Positions 1 to 9,665 are shown, counted from the stretch's first letter. The stretch is DNA of 59,594 nt from Roseofilum halophilum BLCC-M91 (GCF_030068445.1 NZ_JAQPOK010000097.1:1-59594); one strand, 5' to 3'. Numbers and translations: made by a program. Notes: generated from the letters alone by a model not told the origin.

Positions 1-308
1 CATCAACATCCCCATTGGGACTCAAATAAAAACTGGAAGAGTGGCTTAAATAATCTCCGTATACTTCTTATTCCTTTGATATGCTTTAACGTAATTCTCT
101 ATTGGTTAGAGGTCTTTCCTATCCCTCACTTATCTTTGGGGTTCCCACGATTAATTTCCTTGATTAATCGTGCTTGTCTTGCTCTCTTTCCTCTCTCTCT
201 TGACCCTGATTTCTTATTTTCCTCTGCCTAGAGTGACAAAAGAGGGCTATTGTCAGTCCTCACATTGCTGGAGTAGCAAAGAAGGTGATCGCCAACCCTT
301 AACCCGCC
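1..308. other. left-edge stretch without a supported gene
   Basis: No convincing coding region is seen. An open frame on the minus strand runs off the left edge but has no start codon inside the window, so a partial gene is possible and unproven. A perfect 10-bp inverted repeat lies at 146-172 (arms CACGATTAAT and ATTAATCGTG, 7-nt loop). It has no T-run expected of a terminator. Confidence 0.4.
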
Positions 309-1550
309 TTAGCGGTCAACTGGCTCTAGGCGGATGAGCTGGCCGTTCGATGCGTCTGTTAGCACATATAGCATCCCATCAGGGCCTTGTCGGACATCCC
401 GTACGCGCTGACCGATCGCGATCGCCTCTTCATTTAACACATTTCCCGACTCGTCGAGCGCGATACGGCGCACATCTTGAGAAACCAAACCCCCAGCAAA
501 CAGGTTACCTTGCCACTCAGGAAACGTCCCCGAATAAACAGCCAGCCCAGAAGGAGCAATTGAGGGAGTCCAGATCACTTTAGGGTCTACCATCCCCGGT
601 AGGGAGGTTTCTGGAGAAATCAGCCCGCCAGAATATTCCCGACTGTGGGTTGCCACCGGCCAGCCATAGTTTTCACCGGCTTTAACCCAATTGACCTCAT
701 CCCCTCCCCTAGCGCCATGCTCCGTCGCCCAAACCCGGTTGGCGATCGCATCGAAGGCCAGTCCTTGGATGTTACGATGGCCGTAGCTCCAAACTTCTGG
801 GGCTGCCTGGGCATCATTCACCAAAGGGTTATCTGATGGGATCGAGCCATCGTCATTGATGCGGATAATCTTGCCCAGATGACTGCTGAGGTTCTGGGCT
901 TGTTGGCGGATAAATTCTCCCTCAAGTTCTACAGGAGGATTACCCCCATCGCCAATGGATGCTAACAGCGTGCCATCGGGCAACCAGAGCAGACGGGAGC
1001 CGAAATGCTGTCCTCTAGATTTGGTTTGGGAAACTTCAAAAATCACCTGCCAATTGCTCAGGGAACTGCCATCAAAGGTGGCTCGCGCGATGCGGGTTCG
1101 GTTGGCTGAATTGTTTCCATACGCATAAGTAAAGTAAACCAGACGGTTGTCTGCAAAATTGGGATGCAAGGCAATATCGAGCAGGCCCCCTTGGCTCTGT
1201 GCAAACACTTCCGGTACTCCAGCAATCGGGGTGGGATCGAGGACTCCCTCTCGGACAATACGCAATTGCCCCGATCGCTCGGTAATCAGAATAGAACCAT
1301 CCGGCAGCCAGGTCAAACCCCATGGATGTTCTAGATTCTCCACCACCGTAACACTCTGAACCTCTGGATTGCCCCTAGCAGATGCTGTTTCTGCTTGGAT
1401 CGCAGTTGGAGGTTCCGATTGAACTTGTGTCGTACACCCCGTTACCCCTAAACAGGCGATCGCCGCTCCTACGGCAACCAGAGTGCAGGTCTTGATTGTT
1501 GTAGGCAATTTTCGATTGCGATCGATTGGAAACATCATCAATTGGCTCAT
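309..1550 (-). CDS. PQQ-dependent sugar dehydrogenase, lipoprotein
   Basis: A 413-residue protein of the soluble aldose/glucose-sorbosone dehydrogenase family, a six-bladed propeller that oxidises sugars with PQQ. The N-terminus has a basic stretch, a hydrophobic segment and a lipobox VTGC with the lipidated Cys at about residue 39, so it is predicted to be a membrane-anchored periplasmic lipoprotein. Family motifs are in order: HPWGL near residue 75, a GQHFGSR segment with the likely catalytic His, a LASIGDGG turn, SYGHRN, and ATEHGARGGDEVNW. Length is normal. It is followed 25 bp downstream by manC in the same direction, but no functional link is evident. The sugar substrate cannot be read from sequence, and whether the organism makes PQQ is not shown here. 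Confidence 0.9.
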   Translation of the reverse strand: MSQLMMFPIDRNRKLPTTIKTCTLVAVGAAIACLGVTGCTTQVQSEPPTAIQAETASARGNPEVQSVTVVENLEHPWGLTWLPDGSILITERSGQLRIVREGVLDPTPIAGVPEVFAQSQGGLLDIALHPNFADNRLVYFTYAYGNNSANRTRIARATFDGSSLSNWQVIFEVSQTKSRGQHFGSRLLWLPDGTLLASIGDGGNPPVELEGEFIRQQAQNLSSHLGKIIRINDDGSIPSDNPLVNDAQAAPEVWSYGHRNIQGLAFDAIANRVWATEHGARGGDEVNWVKAGENYGWPVATHSREYSGGLISPETSLPGMVDPKVIWTPSIAPSGLAVYSGTFPEWQGNLFAGGLVSQDVRRIALDESGNVLNEEAIAIGQRVRDVRQGPDGMLYVLTDASNGQLIRLEPVDR

Positions 1551-1575
1551 TTACACACAGGCTATAGCTCTAGTT

Positions 1576-2637
1576 TTAAAGCAAATCCTGGTATTTGGGA
1601 TTGTCTTTGAGCAGTCCCAACACTTTTTTAATGTCTTGGGTGCGCTCTTTTTTTACAATCAAAGTGGCATTGCCATCGCGCACAATCACGATATCTTCTA
1701 AGCCAATGGTCACGACTAAATCCTCTGGATCTTGATCGTAAACGATCGCCCCTTGAGTATCCAGACTCACATGGTTCCCCAACTCTAAATTCGGCTGCTC
1801 TCCTTGCAATAAACGCGCCATGGCATTCCAGTCTCCCAAGTCATCCCAGCCAAAATCAGCCGGTAAAATATAGGCCAGTTGGGTTTTCTCCATCAAGGCA
1901 TAGTCGATGGAAATTTTCCCTAACTGACCATAGGCCGCTTTACCCTGGCTTTGCAGAGGGGTTAAAATTTCGGGCGCATGGGTAGCCAGTTCCCGCAACA
2001 CCACCCCCGCGCGGAAGATGAACATGCCACTATTCCAGCTAAAGTTACCTTGAGCGATGAACCGTTCGGCGGTAGTAAGATCGGGCTTTTCCGTGAACCG
2101 TTGCACCCGATACACCGGTAAATCCAGATAGCTGCCCTTGGCTTCTCCCTGTTCGATATAGCCGTAGCCGGTGGAGGGATAGGTAGGCTTAATCCCTAGA
2201 GTAACAATCGCATCTTTTGTGGCCGCGAGTTCTACGGCAGCTTGAATGGTTTTCTCGAAGGCAGGATAATCTCCGATCCAATGATCGGCGGGGAAAAAGC
2301 CGATGACCGCATCTTCACCATAGCGCTTGGCAATTTCCAGGGTTGTCCATGCTACTGCTGGGGCGGTATCTCGGCCTTCAGGTTCTGCCAGAAGGTTTTC
2401 GGGGGGCAGTTCGGGTAACTGCTCTTGGACTCCGGTGGCAAGTTGGCTAGAGGTGCAGATCCAGAGTTTATCCCAACCTGGGGCCAGTTGAACCAGGCGA
2501 TCGGCGGTAGTCTGCAACAAACTCGAACCCGTGCCACTGAGCTTCAAAAACTGCTTCGGCCGATGTTTGCGACTCAGGGGCCAAAAGCGTTCTCCTTTTC
2601 CCCCAGCTAAAATCACAGGCACAACGGTATGAGACAT
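1576..2637 (-). CDS. manC: mannose-1-phosphate guanylyltransferase
   Basis: A 353-residue nucleotidyltransferase that makes GDP-mannose from mannose-1-phosphate and GTP, feeding glycan and exopolysaccharide synthesis. The N-terminus carries the signature GGKGERFWPLSR followed by PKQFL, which forms the nucleotide-binding loop. The product-binding region FTEKPD and the segment NSGMFIF are also present. The protein is the short single-domain form: it stops after the transferase and left-handed helix region and lacks the C-terminal phosphomannose isomerase domain of the long bifunctional enzymes. The ATG at 2637 directly precedes the conserved VPVILAGG strand, so the start is firm. Confidence 0.92.
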   Translation of the reverse strand: MSHTVVPVILAGGKGERFWPLSRKHRPKQFLKLSGTGSSLLQTTADRLVQLAPGWDKLWICTSSQLATGVQEQLPELPPENLLAEPEGRDTAPAVAWTTLEIAKRYGEDAVIGFFPADHWIGDYPAFEKTIQAAVELAATKDAIVTLGIKPTYPSTGYGYIEQGEAKGSYLDLPVYRVQRFTEKPDLTTAERFIAQGNFSWNSGMFIFRAGVVLRELATHAPEILTPLQSQGKAAYGQLGKISIDYALMEKTQLAYILPADFGWDDLGDWNAMARLLQGEQPNLELGNHVSLDTQGAIVYDQDPEDLVVTIGLEDIVIVRDGNATLIVKKERTQDIKKVLGLLKDNPKYQDLL

Positions 2638-2688
2638 GGTGCAGAACTCCTAAAGGTTGCAAGGTTCAACTGTGGCTATGGTAGCATT

Positions 2689-2708
2689 CAATTAACAATT
2701 AACAATTA
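2689..2708. repeat. short AT-rich heptamer repeat (AATTAAC type)
   Basis: About three tandem units of CAATTAA/CAATT upstream of manC. Longer relatives lie at 17994-18041 and 18946-19013. This resembles the short tandemly repeated heptamers known in filamentous cyanobacteria. Confidence 0.6.
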
Positions 2709-2884
2709 TGAAATATTAGTGAGTTGAGGAAATTTTAGACGGACTCTCTTGAGAAATTTTAGCTCATATGATAAAATAAATCAAATCTCTATCGCCAGTT
2801 GATTCAAGAGTGCTTGAACGAGTAAGCGCTATAATTTAGAAATAAGCTCACAACAATTGCTCCAAAGATCGGAGGTTTCTCCCT

Positions 2885-3475
2885 ATGGTGATGCAAGTAG
2901 AAAAAACTAAAACCTATACTCCCGAAGAGTATCTAGAGCAAGAAGTGAATAGTGATGAACGACATGAATATATGGATGGGGAGATTATTCTGATGACGGG
3001 TGGAATGCCAAATCATAACTTAATCGCTGGTAATTTATTCGCGACGTTAAACTTTTGTCTGAAACGTCAACCCTACTTTGTATTTGTCACCGATCAGCGC
3101 TTGTGGATTCCCGAAAAACGGATCTATACTTATCCGGATGTGATGGTTATTCAGGGAGAATTAGAATTACAAGAAGGACGGAAAGATACCCTCACCAATC
3201 CTATTCTGATTGCTGAAGTTTTATCGCAGTCTACCCAAGGATACGATCGCGGCCAAAAATTTCAAGCCTATCGCACGATTCCCAGCTTACAAGAATATCT
3301 GTTAATCGATCAATATACGATGCAAGTGGAGCGATATTATCGCACTGAAGTTAATCAATGGGTGTTATCAGAATATAGTCAGCCCGAATCTGTTATCCAG
3401 TTGAATAGCATTCCCGGCGAAATTTCCCTAGTGGATTTGTATGATAAGGTTGATTTTCAAAGGGATTCAAAATAG
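2885..3475 (+). CDS. Uma2 family (DUF820) putative endonuclease
   Basis: A 196-residue member of the Uma2/DUF820 family, which has a PD-(D/E)xK nuclease fold and is greatly expanded in cyanobacteria. The start begins YTPEEYLEQE, followed by ERHEYMDGEI. The catalytic core is visible as TYPDVMVI (Asp), LIAEVLS (Glu) and the conserved RGQKFQAYR segment. A GGAGG ribosome site lies 9 bp before the ATG at 2885. The cellular role of the family is not established. Its 3' end overlaps the convergent prenyltransferase gene by 19 bp. Confidence 0.88.
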   Translation: MVMQVEKTKTYTPEEYLEQEVNSDERHEYMDGEIILMTGGMPNHNLIAGNLFATLNFCLKRQPYFVFVTDQRLWIPEKRIYTYPDVMVIQGELELQEGRKDTLTNPILIAEVLSQSTQGYDRGQKFQAYRTIPSLQEYLLIDQYTMQVERYYRTEVNQWVLSEYSQPESVIQLNSIPGEISLVDLYDKVDFQRDSK

Positions 3476-4392
3476 AAGGCATAGCGGTTTAGGGCTGTCA
3501 TCAGCAGGGGAATAATGCCCAAACCCAGATAAACCAAGAGTGTCCAGATGACAGAAAGGTATTCAAAGCGTTTACCGGAACCGGAGACTGGAGAGCCTAA
3601 AAATTTATGGGCAAGAGTCCCGGAAATTCCCAACATTAGCCAAGTTGCGATCGCCAGGGGTAAGCCAAACCCAATTAATCGAGCGGCGATCGCACTCAGA
3701 ACGGCCATAATTGTACAAACGGCTAACCAGACGAAAACCGCCCGTTTGCGTCCCCATAGGTAACTGTAAGTTTCTACACCCACTTCCTCATCTTTGGGCG
3801 ATCGGATTTTGCGCCCAATTTCAATCATGACACCATTGAAAAAACTGACTCCTAAAAACCAGCCTAAACCCCTCGGCATCACCCCCGTGGTTACCTGCCA
3901 ATCACAAGCCGTTGCCAAGCCATAGATTAAGGGCATAATCATCATATGGCTGATTAAATAAATGGCGGGATGAGCCTTCAGCCAATCGCGGATAAAAAAT
4001 TCTTGGCTCATTAAGCCTAAATATAGCCAAACGGCCATCAGAGATAGCCCTAGGTTAACCCCCCCCAAATAGAGTGCCAAAGCCCCTTGAATTATGGCCG
4101 TGAAAGCGCCCAATTCGCCCAATTCGCCCAAACTAACCAAACCCCTGGGAACCGGTCGATAGGGGCGAAACTGGCAATCTTCTTCATAGTCCTTGAACTC
4201 ATCGGCAATACGCAACTGCAAGAAGAACAAAAAGGCGATCGCAAAAGCCACTACACTAGAACCCAAAGGGGGAAGCCCTCCCCGCAGCAGCGCCGAATAA
4301 CTCACCGCCGAATAACTAAACACTCCAATTAACAGCCCATTGGCTACAATTGGAAACCGCTCTTTCTGATACGTCCACCATCGGTTAACCAT
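3457..4392 (-). CDS. UbiA-like prenyltransferase family membrane protein
   Basis: A polytopic membrane protein of about 311 residues with eight or nine hydrophobic segments. The first Asp-rich motif reads RIADEFKDYEED followed by RPYRPVPRGL, and the second region reads RKIRSPKDEEVGVETYS. Both match the UbiA superfamily, which transfers isoprenoid chains to aromatic or other acceptors in the membrane; substrate and acceptor are not predictable. I chose the ATG at 4392 (MVNRWWTYQKERFP), because the family begins just before this basic segment. A longer frame starts at 4467 but would run into the divergent kinase gene. With this start the two divergent genes are only 19 bp apart. Confidence 0.75.
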   Translation of the reverse strand: MVNRWWTYQKERFPIVANGLLIGVFSYSAVSYSALLRGGLPPLGSSVVAFAIAFLFFLQLRIADEFKDYEEDCQFRPYRPVPRGLVSLGELGELGAFTAIIQGALALYLGGVNLGLSLMAVWLYLGLMSQEFFIRDWLKAHPAIYLISHMMIMPLIYGLATACDWQVTTGVMPRGLGWFLGVSFFNGVMIEIGRKIRSPKDEEVGVETYSYLWGRKRAVFVWLAVCTIMAVLSAIAARLIGFGLPLAIATWLMLGISGTLAHKFLGSPVSGSGKRFEYLSVIWTLLVYLGLGIIPLLMTALNRYAFYFESL

Positions 4393-4411
4393 AGTTTTCA
4401 AGTTACCATCA

Positions 4412-7063
4412 ATGTATCTAACACATATCAGTATATTGGCTGGACTGGTGTTGTTGGCGATCGCCACCTACCAAGTCTATCAACAAATTGCTCGTCGCCG
4501 CCGAGCCGAACTGAGCCTAAGACAACAAACCCAGCGAGAGCGATTAATTCACGAAATCGCCCAACATATTCGCCAATCTTTGAACCTCGATGAAGTCTTA
4601 GCCACCACCGTTGCTGATGTACGCCAATTTCTAGAGTGCGATCGCGTTTTAATCTATCAAATTTACGCCGATGGAACCGGTTGCGCCATTACCGAAACCG
4701 TTTTACCCGATTATCCCCGTATTTTAGGCGAAGTCTTTCCCGCAGAAGTCTTTCCCCAGGAATATCATCAAGCTTACCTCAACGGCAAAAGTCGGGCGAT
4801 CGCCAATATCGAACAAGCCGAAATTGAAGCCTGTCTCGTCGAATTTGTGCAACAATTTGCCGTCAAAGCCAAATTAGTCGTTCCCATCATCCAAACCCTA
4901 ACCGACATCGAAAACCCCCATCCAACCCCCCATCTGTGGGGCTTACTCATCGCCCATCACTGTCGCCAAACCAGACAATGGCAACCCCACGAAATCGAAC
5001 TGATGAAACAACTCGCTACCCAAGTGGCGATCGCCATCCGCCAATCTGAACTCTATCAACAACTGCAACAACTCAACACCCAACTCGAACAGCGCGTCGA
5101 GCAACGCACCCAAGAACTCGCCCGCACCAACCACGCCCTCCGCCTCGAAATAGCCGAACGTCAACGCACCGAAATCGCCCTCCGGCACACCAACCACACC
5201 CTACAATCCCTCATTGCCGCCTCTCCCCGTGCCATCTTTACCCTCGATCTCCAAGATCGAGTACAACTTTGGAATCCAGCCGCCGAAAAAATGTTTGGCT
5301 GGACAGAACCAGAAGTCTACAATCAACCCAACCCCATCCTCTGCCAAGAAACTGTAGAAGACTACCGCAACCTTCGCCAAGCCTGTCTGCAAGGCATCAC
5401 TCCCCCCAGTTTAGAACTGCGCCGATCTAAAAAAGACGGCTCCCCCATTGATATCGTCTTCTCTGCTGCGCCTCTACTCGATAGCAGCGATCGCATCAGT
5501 GGCATGGTCGCTGTTGTCGCCGACGTTACCGAACAAAAACGGCAAGCGGAACAGGTGCGCTTGCTTCAGTCAGTAGTCATCAATACCAATGATGCCGTCT
5601 TAATCACGGAGGCAATCCCCCTCGATCCCCCCGGCCCCCGAATTCTCTACGTCAATCAAGCCTTTACCCGCATGACCGGTTATACCCTCGAAGAAGCGAT
5701 CGGCCAAACCCCCCGCATTCTCCAAGGGGCAAAAACTGACCGGCAAAAACTCGAACAAGTCAAAGCTGCCCTTTCTCAGTGGCAACCCTTAACCATGGAA
5801 TTAATCAACTATCGTAAAGACGGCTCCGAGTTTTGGGTTGAGTTTAGTTTAGTTCCCGTTGCCAACAAACAGAATGAATATACCCATTGGGTTTCCATTC
5901 AGCGAGATATTAGCGAACGCAAACACACCGAAGAAGCTCTCAAGCGCTCCGAAGAACGGTTCCGTTCCCTGATTGAAAATGCCTTAGATATTATCACCAT
6001 TGTCGATCGCCAAGGCACTATTTACTATGCCAGTCCCTCCGTAGAAAAAGTCCTGGGTTATCCCCCCACGAAACTGATGGGTCAAAACTTTTTTGACTTA
6101 GTGCATCCCGATGACTCCTGCAAAATCTATCAGCAGATCATCAATAGCTTAGAAAGCCAAGAAGGGCTACTGCCCATGGAATTTCGCGCCCAACATCAGG
6201 AGGGGTTTTGGCGTATCCTAGAAGCCGTTAGCCATGCAGATCGATCGTCCGTGAGGGAAAATGGCATAGAAAGCTACCCAGAACCCCGATTTGTGGTCAA
6301 TTCCCGCGATATTACCGCCCGCAAGCGACTCAATGAGGTGAAACTGGCTCTAGAGCGAGAAAAGGAACTGCATACCCTGAAAACGCGCTTTTTCTCCATG
6401 GCTTCCCATGAGTTTCGCACCCCCTTGAGTACCGCTCTAGCAGCGACCCAATTGTTAGAACAGTCCTCCCCTCTCCATCAAGCTGAAGATCCCCTCAAGC
6501 GCTCTAGGAATTTACGCAGGATTCAGGATTCAATCAAACAAATGGTACATCTTTTAGATGATATTCTCACCATTAATCGCGCCGAAGCAGGTAAACTGGA
6601 ATTCAACCCCCAACTCTTTGATTTACCTCAATTCTGCCGCCAGTTGCTCGAAGAAATTCAGTTGAGTGCCGGTCATCAATATTCCCTGAAATTTTTGAGT
6701 AATTATCAACAAAAAAGTGTTTATTTAGACCAAAAGCTGCTGCGATCCATACTGTCTAATTTGTTGTCGAATGCGATTAAATATTCTCCCGTTGGTAGTG
6801 AGGTGGAACTGCGCTTAAGATTGGAGCAGCAACACATTATCTTTGAAATTGGCGATCGCGGTATCGGCATTTCCCCAGAGGATCAAAACCACCTATTTGA
6901 ACCCTTCCAACGAGGTCACAATGTGGGCCATATTCCCGGTACAGGATTAGGGCTAGTGGTGACTAAAAAATGTGTAGAATTGCAAGGCGGAACCCTCAAA
7001 GTCAATAGCCAGATCAACGTCGGCACAACCTTAACCGTCATCTTACCCTTGAATAATTGTTAA
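4412..7063 (+). CDS. GAF/PAS sensor histidine kinase
   Basis: An 883-residue kinase. It has a short N-terminal hydrophobic segment (about residues 7-25), a GAF domain (about 45-215), a coiled segment, PAS domains at about 266-378, 384-505 and 513-640, HisKA with phospho-acceptor His666 in SMASHEFRTPL, and HATPase_c with N-box NLLSNAIKYSP, DRGIGI and GTGLGL. All kinase motifs are intact. The GAF domain is cyanobacteriochrome-like: Cys141 stands where bilin-binding GAF domains carry the chromophore Cys, but the following residue is Leu rather than His, and the second Cys of DXCF types is absent. The second PAS resembles a LOV domain, with Pro where the flavin Cys would be (GQTPRILQG). The gene ends 4 bp inside the convergent response regulator, its probable partner. 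Confidence 0.92.
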   Translation: MYLTHISILAGLVLLAIATYQVYQQIARRRRAELSLRQQTQRERLIHEIAQHIRQSLNLDEVLATTVADVRQFLECDRVLIYQIYADGTGCAITETVLPDYPRILGEVFPAEVFPQEYHQAYLNGKSRAIANIEQAEIEACLVEFVQQFAVKAKLVVPIIQTLTDIENPHPTPHLWGLLIAHHCRQTRQWQPHEIELMKQLATQVAIAIRQSELYQQLQQLNTQLEQRVEQRTQELARTNHALRLEIAERQRTEIALRHTNHTLQSLIAASPRAIFTLDLQDRVQLWNPAAEKMFGWTEPEVYNQPNPILCQETVEDYRNLRQACLQGITPPSLELRRSKKDGSPIDIVFSAAPLLDSSDRISGMVAVVADVTEQKRQAEQVRLLQSVVINTNDAVLITEAIPLDPPGPRILYVNQAFTRMTGYTLEEAIGQTPRILQGAKTDRQKLEQVKAALSQWQPLTMELINYRKDGSEFWVEFSLVPVANKQNEYTHWVSIQRDISERKHTEEALKRSEERFRSLIENALDIITIVDRQGTIYYASPSVEKVLGYPPTKLMGQNFFDLVHPDDSCKIYQQIINSLESQEGLLPMEFRAQHQEGFWRILEAVSHADRSSVRENGIESYPEPRFVVNSRDITARKRLNEVKLALEREKELHTLKTRFFSMASHEFRTPLSTALAATQLLEQSSPLHQAEDPLKRSRNLRRIQDSIKQMVHLLDDILTINRAEAGKLEFNPQLFDLPQFCRQLLEEIQLSAGHQYSLKFLSNYQQKSVYLDQKLLRSILSNLLSNAIKYSPVGSEVELRLRLEQQHIIFEIGDRGIGISPEDQNHLFEPFQRGHNVGHIPGTGLGLVVTKKCVELQGGTLKVNSQINVGTTLTVILPLNNC

Positions 7064-7740
7064 TTGTTCTCGACTTTCCCCAAGCGATAGCCAATGCCAT
7101 GCACCGTCTCAATAAAGTCTTCGGGCGCACCAGCAGCTTTTAACTTTTGACGTAAACTGCGAATATGCACTTTAATCGTATCTTCTTCTGGAGGATCTTT
7201 AAGCGACCAAATATGCTCAATCATCACATGACGACTTAACACCCGACGACCATTACGCATCAATAATTCTAACAGGGAATATTCTTTAGGCGTTAAATGT
7301 AGGGGTTGATGATTATAGTTGGCTTCATAGGTACTCGGATCAAACGTCAAAGCTCCCCACTCTAAAATCGGAGCCGATACGCTACCTCGACGCAAAAGAG
7401 CGCGAACCCTGGCAAATAATTCACCCAAATCAACCGGTTTAACAATATAATCATCTGCGCCAGCATCCAAACCCGCAATTTTATCGCTAACGGTATCGCG
7501 GGCTGTGATCATTAAAATCGGCATTTGATAACCTTGAAGACGCAGTTGCTTACAGAGACTAATGCCATCGAGATCGGGAAGCATCACATCCAAGAGCAAG
7601 AGATCGTAGTCAAGAGCGTCAAAGTATTCCCAAGCGACGGCTCCATTGGCGGCAATGTCCACAACATACAGTTGATCGGTGAGGGCTTCTGCTAGAGTCT
7701 CAGCCAGACTTATGTCATCTTCAATTAAAAGAATCCTCAT
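7060..7740 (-). CDS. OmpR/PhoB-family response regulator
   Basis: A 226-residue DNA-binding response regulator. The receiver domain (about 1-115) has acidic Glu7/Asp8-Asp9, phospho-acceptor Asp51 in LLLLDVMLPD, Thr79 and Lys101 in VKPVDL. The C-terminal winged helix (about 128-222) contains LTPKEYSLLELLM and IKVHIRSLRQKLK and ends TVHGIGYRLG. It faces the GAF/PAS kinase tail-to-tail with a 4-bp overlap, so the two are likely a cognate pair although transcribed from opposite strands. It is close to the RppA/ManR-like group by general appearance, but I cannot name an orthologue. Confidence 0.92.
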   Translation of the reverse strand: MRILLIEDDISLAETLAEALTDQLYVVDIAANGAVAWEYFDALDYDLLLLDVMLPDLDGISLCKQLRLQGYQMPILMITARDTVSDKIAGLDAGADDYIVKPVDLGELFARVRALLRRGSVSAPILEWGALTFDPSTYEANYNHQPLHLTPKEYSLLELLMRNGRRVLSRHVMIEHIWSLKDPPEEDTIKVHIRSLRQKLKAAGAPEDFIETVHGIGYRLGKVENN

Positions 7741-8046
7741 AGGTTACAGTTGCCTTGACTCATTTATTTCAGCTTACAAGAAAACTAAGCATATTCCCTC
7801 AGCTCTGACGAGAGCAAGTATTACAAAATGTTAAAATCTGCGAAATTTTAGCAATCTTTCCGATTTCTTTACCGTTTCTTCCCTCTTTTAATTACTTCCC
7901 ATCTGCTAAGTTCCTAAGTTATGGGAAAAGACAGACCCCAAGACTTGCAGAGCGGCGATCGCTCAGGGATTTAGAATAGAACTATTGAGTAAGTCCATCT
8001 TTAGGAATTTTTACTTACTCTAACCCGAAATAACCTAGGAGGTCTT
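7741..8046. other. spacer between response regulator and cpcL
   Basis: 306 bp with no gene seen. It must hold divergent promoters for the response regulator and the linker cluster. The only clear signal is AGGAGG at about 8037, 4-5 bp before the cpcL ATG. No confident -35/-10 pair was assigned. Confidence 0.5.
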
Positions 8047-8793
8047 ATGGCAATTCCCTTACTTCAATATCCCCCAACCAGTCAAAATCATCGAGTGGAG
8101 GGATTTGAAATTCCGACTCCGGAAAAGCCTCGACTCTATACCACTGAACTCTTGACCTCATCCACAGACATGGATGAACTGATTTGGGCGGCCTATCGCC
8201 AAGTTTTTAATGAGCAACAATTGCTCTCGATCACCTATCAGAAGTCTCTAGAATCTCAGTTGCGATCGGGTCAAATTACAGTTCGTGATTTTATGCGATC
8301 GCTACTCCTATCCGAAGCTTTTCGGATTAACAACTATGAACCCAATAATAATTATCGGTTTGTAGAACTCTGTATTCAACGGGTACTGGGACGAGAGGTG
8401 TATGGAGAGCGAGAAAAATTAGCCTGGTCGGTCGTTTTAGCCACTGAAGGCTTACATGGATTCATCGACCAACTTCTCAATAGTGAAGAATATCTGACCC
8501 ATTTCGGCGATCGCACCGTTCCCTATCAACGGCGGCGCATTTTGCCCCAACGTTCTCAGGGAAACTTACCCATTGCCCGGATGCCTCGTTATGGAGAAGA
8601 TTATCGCCAGAAATTAGAAGAACTGGGTTATTTTCGACCGTCTCAAGAAGAGTATCGTTGGTCATGGCAACGGCCTCCTTATCCCGGTTGGATTCGCCTA
8701 ACAGGTAAGCTGATTGCTTTCAGTGGTGCTGGATTACTAGCATTGGGAATCGGGGCGGTAGCCTTAGCTGCCTGGGGCATTATTCCCCTATAA
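8047..8793 (+). CDS. cpcL: CpcL (CpcG2-type) membrane-anchored phycobilisome rod linker
   Basis: A 248-residue rod-core-type linker. It has the CpcG start [17 protein letters not shown], a phycobilisome linker (REM) domain at about residues 25-170 with [13 protein letters not shown] and [12 protein letters not shown], and at the C-terminus (about 220-248) a hydrophobic helix instead of a core-binding tail. That replacement defines CpcL (formerly CpcG2): it anchors a core-less phycocyanin rod to the thylakoid membrane and passes energy mainly to photosystem I and associated complexes. The start has a strong AGGAGG site. The next gene, 51 bp downstream, is another rod linker, supporting a CpcL-type antenna operon. 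Confidence 0.92.
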   Translation: MAIPLLQYPPTSQNHRVEGFEIPTPEKPRLYTTELLTSSTDMDELIWAAYRQVFNEQQLLSITYQKSLESQLRSGQITVRDFMRSLLLSEAFRINNYEPNNNYRFVELCIQRVLGREVYGEREKLAWSVVLATEGLHGFIDQLLNSEEYLTHFGDRTVPYQRRRILPQRSQGNLPIARMPRYGEDYRQKLEELGYFRPSQEEYRWSWQRPPYPGWIRLTGKLIAFSGAGLLALGIGAVALAAWGIIPL

Positions 8794-8844
8794 CAGCACC
8801 ACCAATTCTGTTAAAAAACTTTGAAAAAAATTAGGACAATATCA

Positions 8845-9612
8845 ATGAGTATTGTATTAGATGAACCCCTTGAACTTTGGAAAACCAATAGCTTAGATGA
8901 ACAGCAAGCAGTGATTCGTGCTGTTTATAAACAAGTGTTGGGCAATCCCCATGTGATGGAAAGCGAACGACTGATTAAGGCTGAATCTCAATTGACTCAA
9001 GGGAAGATTACCGTGCGTGAATTTGTGCGGGCGGTAGCTAAATCCGACTTTTACCGTAGCCGGTATTTTGAATCTTGCGCTCCCTACCGCTTTGTAGAGT
9101 TAAACTTCAAGCATTTATTGGGACGTGCCCCTGTGGATCAAAAGGAAATTTCTGAACATATTTCTTTGTGTATTGAGCAAGGGTATGATGCCGAGATTGA
9201 TTCCTACATCGATAGTATGGAATATCAAGAAAAGTTTGGAGAAAATATTGTTCCCTACTATCAAGGTGCAAAGAGTCAGAAGGGGCAAAAACAGGTTGGC
9301 TATAACCGCACTTTGTCCTTGTATCAGGGCAATGCGGGTGTAGATAGTGCGTTTAGGGATTCCCGGTTGGTGCAGGAAGTGGCTACCAACTCAGCCACTA
9401 AAATCAAATTGCCTTCCACTGGTGGTCGTCTCGTTGGGTACAAAGATGCCACAGAGAAGACGTTTGAAATTTTGGTGAAAGGCTCTAAATTTGATGCTCC
9501 CCGTCGCGTGAGTAATACTCGATATGTCGTCTCTGGGGCGAAATTGAGTCCCCAAATTCAGCGAATTCATCGAGCAGGCGGTAAAATTGTTAGCATTCAA
9601 GAGATCCGTTAA
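8845..9612 (+). CDS. phycocyanin-associated rod linker, CpcC-like, with CpcD domain
   Basis: A 255-residue linker. The N-terminal REM linker domain (about 15-160) has VIRAVYKQVLGNPHVM, ITVREFVRAVAKSDFYR and PYRFVELNFKHLLGR. The C-terminus (about 200-255) is a CpcD-type domain ending SPQIQRIHRAGGKIVSIQ. This architecture is that of CpcC/PecC/CpeC rod linkers joining phycobiliprotein hexamers. I prefer the ATG at 8845 over an upstream TTG at 8821, because AGGA lies 8 bp before it and MSIVLDEPLELW fits the family start. Given its place behind cpcL, it may be the rod linker dedicated to the CpcL antenna (inference). A strong terminator follows at 9666. Confidence 0.9.
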   Translation: MSIVLDEPLELWKTNSLDEQQAVIRAVYKQVLGNPHVMESERLIKAESQLTQGKITVREFVRAVAKSDFYRSRYFESCAPYRFVELNFKHLLGRAPVDQKEISEHISLCIEQGYDAEIDSYIDSMEYQEKFGENIVPYYQGAKSQKGQKQVGYNRTLSLYQGNAGVDSAFRDSRLVQEVATNSATKIKLPSTGGRLVGYKDATEKTFEILVKGSKFDAPRRVSNTRYVVSGAKLSPQIQRIHRAGGKIVSIQEIR

Positions 9613-9665
9613 CAAGCGTCAGACCCCAGTACCCCAGTGCCCTGGTAGTCAATGATTAGACAAAG

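Noticed and set aside
5600-5785. Minus-strand frames inside the large kinase gene
   Set aside because: Shadows of the sense frame caused by codon bias; no start signals.
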